From NCBI GenBank assembly GCA_024277095.1, contig JAJRVX010000098.1, positions 1 to 28,409 of the forward strand: a DNA stretch of 28,409 nucleotides, read 5' to 3'. Under the pieces are notes generated by a model. That model saw nothing but the letters and a program-made list of their open reading frames with translations. It made no database searches and had not been told where the DNA came from. Both the position numbers and the translations under genes were made by a program. The stretch comes from DUEN01 sp024277095. Its GTDB lineage: Bacteria > Chloroflexota > Anaerolineae > DUEN01. Below are positions 7,288-15,320 of this stretch, one piece after another. Numbering within the stretch: the stretch's first letter is position 1; each line of letters begins with the position of its first letter.

Positions 7288-8817
7288 CTAAAATCCGCAC
7301 GACCAGCCGTTCTCCGCGATCACCTTCTCCGCCTCGCTCTTCATCAGCTTATCCTCAGCCTGGATAAGCTCGTCCTTGGTGATCTGGCCGGTGAAGTATT
7401 CCTGCATGAGGCGGCGGTGTTCCTCCCCGTAGCGCTTGCTCAGCCGTGGGTTAGGATCCTTGAAGGCTCGCATCGGCAGCTCCAGAAAGGCGGTCAGCGA
7501 CTGAAGTGACTCGGGGACATCCAGGCCCTTCAAGGTGGGCACAGCACGCGGCGCATCCTGGACGATGCGGGACCACTGGGGCTGGGCTGTCAGGAACTTC
7601 AGGAAGTCCACCGTCTCAGGCAGAATCCCTTCCCGCTCGGCGCGTTCCGTGATCGCATATCCCGCGGTGAATCCCCCCACCAGGAAGGAGGTCTTCACGT
7701 TCTCAGCAAACGGGGAAGTAGCCCCGTTCAAGGGCGGGAAATAGGTCACGCCGAAGTCGAACTTGGCGTCCCGCAGCACGCGCGAGATGTCCGCCGAGGC
7801 GTTTGTAAGGAGAATGGGGACCTCCTGGTTGATGAACGCCCGGTAGGTCTCATCCGTCGTCATCGTAGGATATCCAGCGATCCAATACTGCTGGAACTCG
7901 GACAGGATATCCACGAAATCACTGAAACGGGGATCGGTCGCGCTCAGGATGCCATTGTGGATCGCGCAGCTTACCTCCTGTTGGCTGAGCACATGCCACT
8001 TGTCCGCCCTGGCAGGCTCGTACATCTCCGGCAGGAGATCGTAGAACACGCTGGTCAACACGATCCCATCTACCCAGTTGTAATTCCACGGACTGGCGGT
8101 GTGCATGCTCAAGGCCAACGGCTGATATCCCGCATCTTTCAGCTTGGCCATCGCATCCAGCATCTCCTCCCAATTGGCCCACAGGGAGGTAGGAGTCTTC
8201 AGCTCCGTGGGCAATCCCACCTTCTGGAAGATCTCCTTATTATAGAACATGCCTACCGCCACGGCATCCATCGTGATCAGGTATTGGTTGCCCGTGGAGT
8301 GGAGGGTGGTATCCCAAACCACGTCCGGAATCGAATCCTGCCACCTGTCATGGCCGGGCATCCCCTCCGGGATATAAGGGTTCGGCTCTTGGAGATACTC
8401 GTTCAATGGGATATACCAATCGTTGACCTGCTCCTGCCACACCCGAATGTAGTTGTTGATCAGGATGTGAGGCTCCGTCCCCCCCTGGAAGACGGTGATG
8501 CGCCAGGTGTCAGGCATGACACCGGAGGGCATTTCCACAAGCTCGATCTTGATCCCCGGATGGGCCTCCTCATACTCTGCCACGATCGTTTTCAACGCCG
8601 TCGGCGGATGGGGGTTGTCCTCCGTCGGCTCGGCCGGGTAGTAGTTCCCGCCCGGCACGAAACTGATGACCACTTCCTTGGCAGGCTGCTGTGCTGGCTG
8701 TTGTGGCGCACCACCGGGTGGGGCCATCGGTGCGCAAGCGGTCAGAACCAACGCCAGCATCAGGCAGAATGTCAGCGGCAGCGAGCAAAGAGAGACCTTA
8801 CGGATTCCGCTTCTCAT
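7288..8817 (-). CDS. Extracellular carbohydrate-binding lipoprotein of the ABC transporter
   Basis: This 509-aa precursor has a lipoprotein signal: a basic N-terminus, a hydrophobic core and lipobox LTAC with Cys28 as the lipidation site. A low-complexity Ala/Pro/Gln linker (PPGGAPQQPAQQPAKE) follows. The mature part has family-1 (CUT1) binding-protein features: a YEEAHPGIKIELVEMPSG segment, MDAVAVGMFYNKEIFQKVGL, an AFINQEVPILLTNASA stretch and a C-terminal helical region. It captures a sugar or oligosaccharide outside the cell for the two permeases downstream. ATG at 8817 has an excellent AAGGAGG seven bases upstream. The frame is open to 8844, but that extension has no ribosome binding site. 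The substrate cannot be read from sequence; the nearby sulfatase and hydrolase suggest a modified glycan fragment. Confidence 0.95.
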   Translation of the reverse strand: MRSGIRKVSLCSLPLTFCLMLALVLTACAPMAPPGGAPQQPAQQPAKEVVISFVPGGNYYPAEPTEDNPHPPTALKTIVAEYEEAHPGIKIELVEMPSGVMPDTWRITVFQGGTEPHILINNYIRVWQEQVNDWYIPLNEYLQEPNPYIPEGMPGHDRWQDSIPDVVWDTTLHSTGNQYLITMDAVAVGMFYNKEIFQKVGLPTELKTPTSLWANWEEMLDAMAKLKDAGYQPLALSMHTASPWNYNWVDGIVLTSVFYDLLPEMYEPARADKWHVLSQQEVSCAIHNGILSATDPRFSDFVDILSEFQQYWIAGYPTMTTDETYRAFINQEVPILLTNASADISRVLRDAKFDFGVTYFPPLNGATSPFAENVKTSFLVGGFTAGYAITERAEREGILPETVDFLKFLTAQPQWSRIVQDAPRAVPTLKGLDVPESLQSLTAFLELPMRAFKDPNPRLSKRYGEEHRRLMQEYFTGQITKDELIQAEDKLMKSEAEKVIAENGWSCGF

Positions 8818-9020
8818 CTGGCACCTCCTTAGGGCCCGGTACACCCTCTCCTTCTTCGCACTGGCTCAGGCATCGCCGCGACGGCGAGCATCGCCAATAT
8901 TTACAACCAGGAGCCGATCCCCTGGCAGTCCATGAACAGCGAAGACAAGCACGAACCCAGTGCACTGCCAATAGACGACGGGCAGCTCAACCCGCGCTCA
9001 CCCCTCCGAACCGTGTCGCG

Positions 9021-9101
9021 CTAACAGTGCCTCCGCATGGCGATGCCAACCGCTGAAAGGCGCAAAAAGTCCCGTCGGCTCATCCGTGTCTCTGCGCTCA
9101 T
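9021..9101 (-). pseudogene. Tat signal-peptide remnant (26 codons)
   Basis: A minus-strand ATG at 9101 has AAAGGAGG seven bases upstream. It opens a 26-codon frame containing MSRRDFLRLSAVGIA, a twin-arginine (Tat) motif S-R-R-D-F-L, before TAG at 9021-9023. Such leaders start exported binding proteins and oxidoreductases, but here the hydrophobic core stops after five residues and nothing recognisable follows. It is most likely the 5' stump of a deleted exported-protein gene, perhaps an earlier binding protein of the same operon. It could also act as a small leader ORF for the gene at 8817. The rest of 8818-9210 holds no gene I can support. Confidence 0.6.
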
Positions 9102-9213
9102 CTCCTGACCTCCTTTCGGCATCATGAGGATGGACTGTTGGGGTGCGCTGATCCCCTGCGACTGACAAGTGTGAGGGCTGATCGGTGGACAGACAGAATC
9201 TGACGATAGATTG

Positions 9214-9222
9214 TGGTATAAT
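9214..9222 (+). promoter_or_regulatory. Extended -10 promoter for the receiver-domain regulator
   Basis: TGGTATAAT is a perfect extended -10 element, with the consensus TATAAT at 9217-9222. No good -35 is visible at the right spacing. Transcription would start near 9229, about 70 nt before the chosen start codon. Confidence 0.6.
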
Positions 9223-9297
9223 CATTTGGGTCACTTCAGTATACAATCCGCTCTCTTCCTAAGTCCATCCTTTTTTTGCCAAATACATGTCACCCGG

Positions 9298-10539
9298 ATG
9301 CCACTTTGCACGATGAGCAAGCCAATGAGCCACGATGATCCGGCGCTGTCAGGGTCTGCGGTCCCGCCGGCGAACGTCATCGAGCAGGTGAGGCAGGCGC
9401 TGGCACATCTATACGACTTTCCACGCCTCCAAAGCCATCCGCTGGCCCAACAATTGGCTCGCGCGGCCGAGCGTGCCAGCGAGACGGCCGGCCAGCTCCT
9501 GCGACGCGAGCTGATCAACGCCATCGAGACGCTGAATCCCGGCCCGAGCGTCCCCTTCCGCGCGCCACACGCCCGTCTGTATAACCTGCTCCACCTCCAT
9601 TACGTCGAAGGGATCACGATCCAGGAAACCGCACGCGAACTAGGGGTCTCCCTACGCCAGGCCTATCGGGATCTCCGCCGCGCGGAGGAGAGCGTCGCAG
9701 CCGTCCTGTGGGCCCGCTACTTTCAGCAAGCTCCCCAGGAGCCTCGCGCCGTCCACCTTTCCTCGCTCCAGGCGGAGATGGGACGGCTGGAGCCCCACCC
9801 TCGTCCCATCGACGCGCGTCGCCTCCTGCAACGAGCTTGTAAGGCCGTGGAGCGGCTCGCCCAACAGCGCCATATCCGCCTCCAAATCCATGCCCCTACG
9901 GAACAGTTCGTCATCTCGGCCGATCCCACCGTCGCTCAACAGATCCTAACCGGCCTGCTCAGCTATGCTGTGCAGCAAGCCCAGGGTGGAGTGATCGCGG
10001 GCGTGCTGACGACCGGGGAGGAGAGGGCAACCCTTCAATTGAACTATATGCCCGCCCGTGGATCGATAAAACCCGCTCTCCCGGTCGCGATCACCCAACT
10101 GATCGAGAAACAAGGCTGGGATCTGGAAGAGACTCGCCATCCAGAGGCCGGATGCTCTATCGCCCTCCATATGTCCGTCTATGGCCCTACCGTGTTGGTG
10201 ATTGACGACAACGAGGGGTTGGTGGAACTCCTGGAGCGCTATCTCACCGGTCATGCCTGTCGGGTGGTGGCAGCCGCCAGCGGCCGGGAGGGATTACAGT
10301 TAGCACAGGAGCTGAACCCTGACGCCATCGTGCTGGACGTGATGATGCCGGAGATGGATGGCTGGGAGGTGCTGCAAATGCTGCGCACGCGTCCACAGAC
10401 GTCCGCCATCCCGGTCATCGTCTGCTCCGTCTTCAACGACCCGGAACTGGCCTACTCGCTGGGCGCCTCTCTCTTCCTGGCGAAGCCCGTCCGCCGGGAT
10501 GATGTCCTGAACGCGCTACGGGAGCTTGGGGTAGTATAA
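9298..10539 (+). CDS. HTH / pseudo-ATPase / receiver regulator
   Basis: The 413-aa product has three parts. Residues about 90-135 resemble a sigma-70 region-4-type helix-turn-helix (YVEGITIQETARELGVSLRQ). Residues about 170-292 look like a worn-down histidine-kinase ATPase domain: TVAQQILTGLLSYAVQQA resembles the N-box, but the glycine motifs are absent. Residues about 297-412 form a receiver domain with D303/D304, phospho-acceptor D347 (AIVLDVMMPEMDGWE) and K396 (FLAKP). A C-terminal receiver behind a DNA-binding-like N-terminus reverses the usual order. The start is uncertain: ATG at 9298, 9313 or 9325 is possible and none has a strong ribosome binding site. It converges on the hybrid kinase at 10668-12851, a plausible but unproven phosphorelay partner. 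Confidence 0.85.
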   Translation: MPLCTMSKPMSHDDPALSGSAVPPANVIEQVRQALAHLYDFPRLQSHPLAQQLARAAERASETAGQLLRRELINAIETLNPGPSVPFRAPHARLYNLLHLHYVEGITIQETARELGVSLRQAYRDLRRAEESVAAVLWARYFQQAPQEPRAVHLSSLQAEMGRLEPHPRPIDARRLLQRACKAVERLAQQRHIRLQIHAPTEQFVISADPTVAQQILTGLLSYAVQQAQGGVIAGVLTTGEERATLQLNYMPARGSIKPALPVAITQLIEKQGWDLEETRHPEAGCSIALHMSVYGPTVLVIDDNEGLVELLERYLTGHACRVVAAASGREGLQLAQELNPDAIVLDVMMPEMDGWEVLQMLRTRPQTSAIPVIVCSVFNDPELAYSLGASLFLAKPVRRDDVLNALRELGVV

Positions 10540-10573
10540 GCGCGGGGCACACAACAGGGGACACGGAGCGGGG

Positions 10574-10667
10574 TGCAACTACGCGGCACGCAACACACAA
10601 TACGCAACACGCAACACGCAATACGCATCACGCAACACGCATCACGCAACACGCAACACGCATCACA
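10574..10667. repeat. Heptamer tandem array (CGCAACA type) between convergent genes
   Basis: About 13 head-to-tail heptamers of CGCAACA with variants CGCAATA and CGCATCA fill the space between the convergent regulator and kinase genes and reach the kinase stop codon. On the minus strand the units read as GCGTGTT/GCGTATT, the same family found in leaders of the integrated element. No terminator hairpin is visible in this interval. Confidence 0.9.
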
Positions 10668-12851
10668 TCATCCCATCGCCTCCTCCGGCACCGACCGCTC
10701 ATCATAACGCGGCTCCAACACCCCGATTACGGCCTCCAGACAACGCAGGATCTCGACCGGGCGCAGCCCATCCGGGCGATAGATGACCACCTGACCGCCG
10801 CGCTGCGCCAGGGCATCCTCAGCATAGCTGGTGGCCGTCAACAACACCACGGGGATCTCCACCAACGTGGGATCCTGGCGCATCCTCTCCAACACGCCAA
10901 ACCCATCCACGCCCGGCATGACCAGATCCAGCAGCACGAGATCGGGCCGCCGCGCACGCATAGCCGATAACCCACTCTCGCCGTCATAAGCGTGGCGCAC
11001 GTCAAAAGCCCGACCCGCCGTTCTCAATATCCGATCCACCAACTGGCAGAAACCCCGATCATCATCCACGATCAACACTTCCCGTATGTCGCCCAAACGC
11101 TCGATCTCCGCCAGGAGCTGTTGGCCCGTGATCGGCTTGGTCAGGCAGGCCGCCACCGCCAGATCGTGTGCCACCCACGCCCGGCTGGGCAGGGAGCACT
11201 CGATCAAAGGGACGGGGGCGTTTGTGATACCATCGGAGTTACGCCGTCCCCCCGGCGGCACGTTGCGGATCACCGCCCTCGGGTGATGGATCAGCACCTC
11301 CTCCGCCAGCCGATCCGTGTCCTCCACCTGCACGACATCGTAACCCGCAACATGGCGACGTATCATGGCCGCCACGGCCGGGTCAGGATCCAACACCAGA
11401 ATGCGGGGACGGGGATCGGGCCAGGGGGGCTCCACCGGGTGCTCGGCATGCAGATCCGAGGCGGGCAAATACCGCCCCGGGATGGGCAGGGTGAAGAAGA
11501 AGGTGGATCCAACACCCTCCCGGCTCTCCACCCAGATGCGCCCGTCGTGCGCCTGCACAAACCGCTTACAGATCGCCAGGCCCAGGCCAGCCCCCCCGTG
11601 ACTGCGACGCAGGGAGTGATCGACCTGATAGAATTCGTCGAAGATGTACGGCAGCTTATCCGCCGGAATGCCCGGGCCCGTATCGCTGACGCTGATCATC
11701 ACCTCCCCATCCGTTCGCCTCGCCTCCAACCGCACCGTGCCCTCCTCGGTAAAGCGCTGCGCGTTATTGAGCAGGTTGAGGAGCACCTGACGGATGCGGG
11801 TACGGTCGATCTCCAACACGGGCAAATCCCGGGCGATCTCCACCTCCAGGCGAACGGGACGCCCCCGGAAGAGATCCCGGGCGATCTCCACAGCGCCTCG
11901 CAGCAGCGGCTCCAACGGCGTGGGCTCCTTGTTGAGGGTAAATCCCACCATCTCAAACCGGGAGAGGTCGAGGATGTCGTCGATCATCTCCAGCAGATGG
12001 CGACTGCTGCGATAGATCTGATAGACGTCCCGGCGCAGGGTTGGCGGCCACCGCATGTCACCGTACACCTCGGGCGAGAGATACATGAGCTCGCTGAAGC
12101 CCAGGATCAGATTGAGCGGCGTGCGCAGCTCGTGGCTGATGTTGGCGGCGAACTGTTCCTTCATCCGCCGCGCCTCTTCCGCCTGCCGTCGCGCCACCGC
12201 CAGCTCACGCTGGGTGCGGCGCTGAATCGCATTGGCCCACTCCAGCGACTTCAGGGCACGGCCCAGTTCCACCTGACGATCCCGCGCCATCTCCAGCAGC
12301 TGATCCGCCCGCTTCTGCATGTTCCACGCCCATTGCAGTGCGGTGTACAGCGTACGCATCACCAGCCATCCCACGGTCGCGCTCAGCGCCAGCCCGGCGA
12401 ACAACTCGAGCAGTGGATAGGCGCGCACACCCTCGTATGTCCACCACACCGCCACGACCACGACGATACCCGCGGTCGCCAACCCGCTGCCTGCCACCAA
12501 CATCGCGTTGACAAAGGCCAGGATCAGCCCGAAGAAGGGAACCCAGGGATCGAAGAACAGCCACATGGCAGCCAACAGCCCGGCCAGGAGTCCCCATACC
12601 AGCAGATGGCGCGCCAGCGCCGCATGCGTCCGGCTCAACACCCGTACGCCTACCCCCAACCCGAACACGGCGAGAAACAAGCAAAACGCGACCAGGGGGA
12701 AGGGGGCGCTGGGCAACGTCAGCCACGCCGCCAGGCCACTGGCCCCCATCAACAGCAGCGCCAGACGAGCCGTCAGCTGGCCGCGCAGGTCCTCCAGGTT
12801 GACGAGGTCGCCCGCGCAGGTAAACATATGCGCCCAGATCGCCCGTACCAT
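10668..12851 (-). CDS. Membrane hybrid histidine kinase with two receiver domains
   Basis: The 727-aa protein has about six hydrophobic segments in residues 28-175, a coiled-coil linker (about 180-235) and a HisKA domain with phospho-acceptor His240 (ISHELRTPLN). The HATPase domain has an N-box (LLNLLNNAQRF, about 357-367), G1 DTGPGIP (390-396) and G2 GGAGLGLA (419-426). A receiver-like domain at about 484-588 lacks a clear phospho-acceptor Asp (AVIRNVP in its place). A second receiver (about 592-712) has D597-599 and D643 (LLDLVMPGVDGFG), but carries Arg-Pro (IYRPDG) where Lys-Pro is usual. ATG at 12851 has GGAGG five bases upstream. No periplasmic sensor domain is present, so the signal is probably sensed in the membrane or cytoplasm. 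It lies 127 bp behind the radical SAM gene on the same strand. Confidence 0.93.
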   Translation of the reverse strand: MVRAIWAHMFTCAGDLVNLEDLRGQLTARLALLLMGASGLAAWLTLPSAPFPLVAFCLFLAVFGLGVGVRVLSRTHAALARHLLVWGLLAGLLAAMWLFFDPWVPFFGLILAFVNAMLVAGSGLATAGIVVVVAVWWTYEGVRAYPLLELFAGLALSATVGWLVMRTLYTALQWAWNMQKRADQLLEMARDRQVELGRALKSLEWANAIQRRTQRELAVARRQAEEARRMKEQFAANISHELRTPLNLILGFSELMYLSPEVYGDMRWPPTLRRDVYQIYRSSRHLLEMIDDILDLSRFEMVGFTLNKEPTPLEPLLRGAVEIARDLFRGRPVRLEVEIARDLPVLEIDRTRIRQVLLNLLNNAQRFTEEGTVRLEARRTDGEVMISVSDTGPGIPADKLPYIFDEFYQVDHSLRRSHGGAGLGLAICKRFVQAHDGRIWVESREGVGSTFFFTLPIPGRYLPASDLHAEHPVEPPWPDPRPRILVLDPDPAVAAMIRRHVAGYDVVQVEDTDRLAEEVLIHHPRAVIRNVPPGGRRNSDGITNAPVPLIECSLPSRAWVAHDLAVAACLTKPITGQQLLAEIERLGDIREVLIVDDDRGFCQLVDRILRTAGRAFDVRHAYDGESGLSAMRARRPDLVLLDLVMPGVDGFGVLERMRQDPTLVEIPVVLLTATSYAEDALAQRGGQVVIYRPDGLRPVEILRCLEAVIGVLEPRYDERSVPEEAMG

Positions 12852-12978
12852 ATCGGCCTCCGAAGAGCAGAAAACTCATGAGAGCCAGATGATCCGCGAG
12901 CAAAGGGCGCCCCCTGCCTGCCACTCGACAGCTTCCAGGGAAGCCGCGCCCATCAAGACGTAGGGCGGCGAACCGCCG

Positions 12979-15063
12979 TCACATCACGGCCGTCCCATCG
13001 TGCCCTTCCTCGCCCGCGAGGACCCGACCCGCACGCTGGGGCACACGCGGCCCGGCCCTCTCCGCCAGGTCGGGAGACATCTCCTCATTATAGTACAGCG
13101 GAACAGGACGAACATCCACGGGCTGGCGCCGCTTCCCTCGCCCCAAAGGGGGACACCCCCACGCCCCGTCCGGCACCTGGCGTCGCAACTCCCTGAACTG
13201 GGCCAGGATCCCGCAGGAGAAGCAATGCTCACGACAGTCATCGATGACCGCCCCCTGCAAGCTGTGCCGGTACTCCTCGATCAGGAAGGCCTTCTTCACA
13301 CCCGTGCTGATGTGATCCCAGGGCAGGATCTCATCGATCGATCGCTCTCGACGGGCATACCAGTCGGGATCCAAACCGTGCTCGGCGAAGGCCTGCATCC
13401 AGGCATCATCCCGGAAATGGTCCTGCCAGGCATCGAATTTGGCGCCCAACCGCCAGGCCCGCTCAATGACGTCGGCCAGGCGGCGGTCGCCCCGGCTGAG
13501 AAACGCCTCCATCAGCGTCTCCCGGGGGTCGTTCCAGTTGAAGTGGAACCCGCGGCCGCGCAGCCGCTTCTGCAGATACGCGATCTGATCCCGAATGGTC
13601 TCCTCGTCCTCCATGGGAATCCACTGGAACGGCGTGTGCGGCTTGGGCACTAATGTAGACACGCTGACGCGCACCTTCGCCTTGCCCCCGATCACCCGAC
13701 GCCCGATCCTCATCACCTCCCACGACAGATCGGCAATCGCCTGCACGTCCTCCATGGTCTGGGTAGGATGGCCGATCATGAAATAGAGCTTGATGGTGGT
13801 CCACCCACGCGAGTACACCTCCTCGGCCACGCGCAGCAGCGCCTCGGTGGCGATGGGCTTATTGATCACATCGCGCAGCCGGTCGGTAGCCGCCTCCGGG
13901 GCGAAGGTGAACCCGGAGCGTCGGCGTCCTCTCTCCAGCATATCCATCAGCTCCACGCTGAAGGATTCGATACGCAGGCTGGGCAGGCCGATGGAGACCC
14001 CACGATCGCGGTATCGCTCCACGAACCGCCGCACCAACTCATCGATATGGGTGTAGTCGCTGGAGGAGAGGGAGAGGAAGGAGATCTCCTCGAATCCACA
14101 CTCGCGAACGATCTCATCCACGGCGTCGAGGATCTCGTCGACCGGGCGCTCCCGCACGGGGCGATAGACCACGCCCGCATGACAGAAGCGGCAGCCGCGT
14201 GTACACCCCCGGTGGATCTCAATGGCCCCCCGGTTGTGGGTCACATCGATATAGGGGACGACGAAGCGGGTCACGGGCGGCGGCAGCACGGGCACGATGC
14301 GCTTGACCACCGGGAACTGGGCTTCCGGTCGGGTGGGGCGCACCTCCGCGATGGTGCCATCCGAGTTGTAGGACACCTCGTAGAACGCGGGAACGTACAC
14401 GCCGGGAACGCGAGCCAGGCGGCGGAGCAGATCCTGACGCAGGGAACGGTGGAGGTCGGGGGATTGGAGATTCTTCCAATCCCTAATCTCTGCCCTCCAC
14501 TCCCCATACGCCCGGATCAACTCCAGCACGACCTCCTCCCCCTCGCCGATGACGAACGCGTCGATGAAGGCGTGCATGGGCTCAGGATTGTACGTAGCGC
14601 TACCGCCGGCGATGATGAGGGGATGCTCCAGCGTGCGGTCGGCCGAGCGGATCGGGATACCCGCCAGATCGAGCATGTTGAGCACGTTGGTGTAGAGCTG
14701 CTCGTAAGGCAGGCTGAAGCCGACGATGTCGAAGTCGATCAAGGGATGGCGCGTCTCCAGGGAGTAGAGCGGGATGCCCTCGCGCCGCATGACGGCCTCC
14801 ATATCCGCCCACGGCGCGTAGACGCGCTCGGCCAGCATGTCCGGCTGGCGGTTGACGATATCGTAGAGGATGGCCAACCCGAGATTGGACATGCCCAACT
14901 CATAGATGTCCGGGAAGGCCAGCGCGATCTTATAGGCCGTCCGCTCCCAGTCCTTGACGACACTGTTCCACTCGCCGCCGATATAGCGCGCCGGCTTCTG
15001 GACCTGATGCAGGACGCGATCTAACGCCCTGGTGATCTCCTCCGGGGTGCGCAACATAGACAT
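12979..15063 (-). CDS. B12-binding-type radical SAM protein, TIGR03960-like
   Basis: The 694-aa product has an N-terminal cobalamin-binding-like Rossmann region (about 45-190, including FPDIYELGMSNLGL and FVIGEGEE). The radical SAM core carries the [4Fe-4S] motif C287-x3-C291-x2-C294 (HRGCTRGCRFCHAG). Further SAM-fold segments are SFLSLSSSDYTHID, TFAPEAATDRLRD and KLYFMIGHPTQTMEDV. Near the C-terminus DCREHCFSCGI adds three cysteines that could hold an auxiliary cluster. These features match the TIGR03960 family, which usually sits next to a DUF2344 (TIGR03936) gene; the biochemical role of the pair is not established to my knowledge. ATG at 15063 has GAGGAG six bases upstream. Transcription probably starts at the divergent promoter near 15127. 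The DUF2344 partner lies 12 kb downstream and is interrupted. Confidence 0.93.
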   Translation of the reverse strand: MSMLRTPEEITRALDRVLHQVQKPARYIGGEWNSVVKDWERTAYKIALAFPDIYELGMSNLGLAILYDIVNRQPDMLAERVYAPWADMEAVMRREGIPLYSLETRHPLIDFDIVGFSLPYEQLYTNVLNMLDLAGIPIRSADRTLEHPLIIAGGSATYNPEPMHAFIDAFVIGEGEEVVLELIRAYGEWRAEIRDWKNLQSPDLHRSLRQDLLRRLARVPGVYVPAFYEVSYNSDGTIAEVRPTRPEAQFPVVKRIVPVLPPPVTRFVVPYIDVTHNRGAIEIHRGCTRGCRFCHAGVVYRPVRERPVDEILDAVDEIVRECGFEEISFLSLSSSDYTHIDELVRRFVERYRDRGVSIGLPSLRIESFSVELMDMLERGRRRSGFTFAPEAATDRLRDVINKPIATEALLRVAEEVYSRGWTTIKLYFMIGHPTQTMEDVQAIADLSWEVMRIGRRVIGGKAKVRVSVSTLVPKPHTPFQWIPMEDEETIRDQIAYLQKRLRGRGFHFNWNDPRETLMEAFLSRGDRRLADVIERAWRLGAKFDAWQDHFRDDAWMQAFAEHGLDPDWYARRERSIDEILPWDHISTGVKKAFLIEEYRHSLQGAVIDDCREHCFSCGILAQFRELRRQVPDGAWGCPPLGRGKRRQPVDVRPVPLYYNEEMSPDLAERAGPRVPQRAGRVLAGEEGHDGTAVM

Positions 15064-15093
15064 AGATCACTCCTCTACTCATCTTCCCGGCGG

Positions 15094-15125
15094 GGGTGCC
15101 GGGGCGGGGTTTGAACCCGCCTTAG
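15094..15125 (-). other. tRNA T-arm-like hairpin in the radical SAM leader
   Basis: On the minus strand the leader contains GGCGGG-TTCAAAC-CCCGCC, which has the shape and loop consensus of a tRNA T-arm, followed by CCGGCACC like an acceptor 3' end. No D-arm or anticodon arm precedes it; that stretch is the promoter. It is a tRNA remnant or a chance leader hairpin. Confidence 0.4.
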
Positions 15126-15133
15126 ATGGAATC

Positions 15134-15163
15134 ATTATACCAGGCTGGAGATCGATTTGACAA
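15134..15163 (-). promoter_or_regulatory. Promoter of the radical SAM gene
   Basis: On the minus strand TTGTCA (15163-15158), an 18-bp spacer ending in TGG and TATAAT (15139-15134) form a strong sigma-70-type promoter with an extended -10. Its -35 overlaps the -35 of the divergent tRNA promoter. Confidence 0.8.
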
Positions 15164-15185
15164 AACTTATCGTTCTAGGTAAAAT
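15157..15185 (+). promoter_or_regulatory. Promoter of tRNA-Glu
   Basis: TTGACA (15157-15162), a 17-bp spacer and TAAAAT (15180-15185) give a near-consensus promoter. Transcription would start near 15192, seven bases before the tRNA. Confidence 0.85.
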
Positions 15186-15198
15186 CCCCTCGCTGTGT

Positions 15199-15274
15199 GG
15201 CCCATTCGTCTAGCGGCCTAGGATGCAGCCCTCTCAAGGCTGAGACACGGGTTCGAGTCCCGTATGGGCCACCA
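15199..15274 (+). tRNA. tRNA-Glu (anticodon CTC), probable attachment site
   Basis: The 76-nt sequence folds as a full cloverleaf. The acceptor stem is GGCCCAT/ATGGGCC, the anticodon stem CAGCC/GGCTG has loop CTCTCAA (anticodon CTC, reading GAG), the T-arm is GGGTTCGAGTCCC, and the 3' CCA is encoded. A tyrosine integrase gene begins 35 bp after it, so the 3' half of this gene is very likely the integration site of the element. The matching second copy (attR) would lie beyond the window. Confidence 0.95.
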
Positions 15275-15278
15275 ACTG

Positions 15279-15320
15279 GGCACGGCCCTCTTCAAAAGGA
15301 GGTGGGCCGTGTCCTTTTTT
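15279..15320 (+). terminator. Intrinsic terminator of tRNA-Glu
   Basis: GGGCACGGCCC pairs with GGGCCGTGTCC (one G-T pair) and is followed by TTTTTT. The loop contains AAAAGGAGG, the ribosome binding site of the integrase gene, and the integrase start codon is in the 3' arm. Confidence 0.8.

Noticed and set aside
8932..9023. Small plus-strand peptide (MNSEDKHEPSALPIDDGQ...)
   Set aside because: No ribosome binding site and no recognisable family; it overlaps the Tat remnant on the other strand. Too weak to list.
10992..12881. Very long (629-codon) plus-strand frame opposite the histidine kinase
   Set aside because: It is antisense to a kinase with all catalytic motifs. Its Pro/Arg/His/Gln-rich content is typical of a shadow frame in high-GC DNA.
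13768..15024. Long plus-strand frame opposite the radical SAM gene
   Set aside because: Shadow of a strongly conserved gene on the other strand; no motifs of its own.
15094..15200. A complete second tRNA gene on the minus strand
   Set aside because: Only a T-arm-like hairpin and acceptor-like tail are present; the place of the other arms is taken by promoter elements.
15264..15308. ATG at 15264 as integrase start
   Set aside because: It lies within the tRNA-Glu acceptor stem and has no ribosome binding site; GTG 15309 has GGAGG at ideal spacing.
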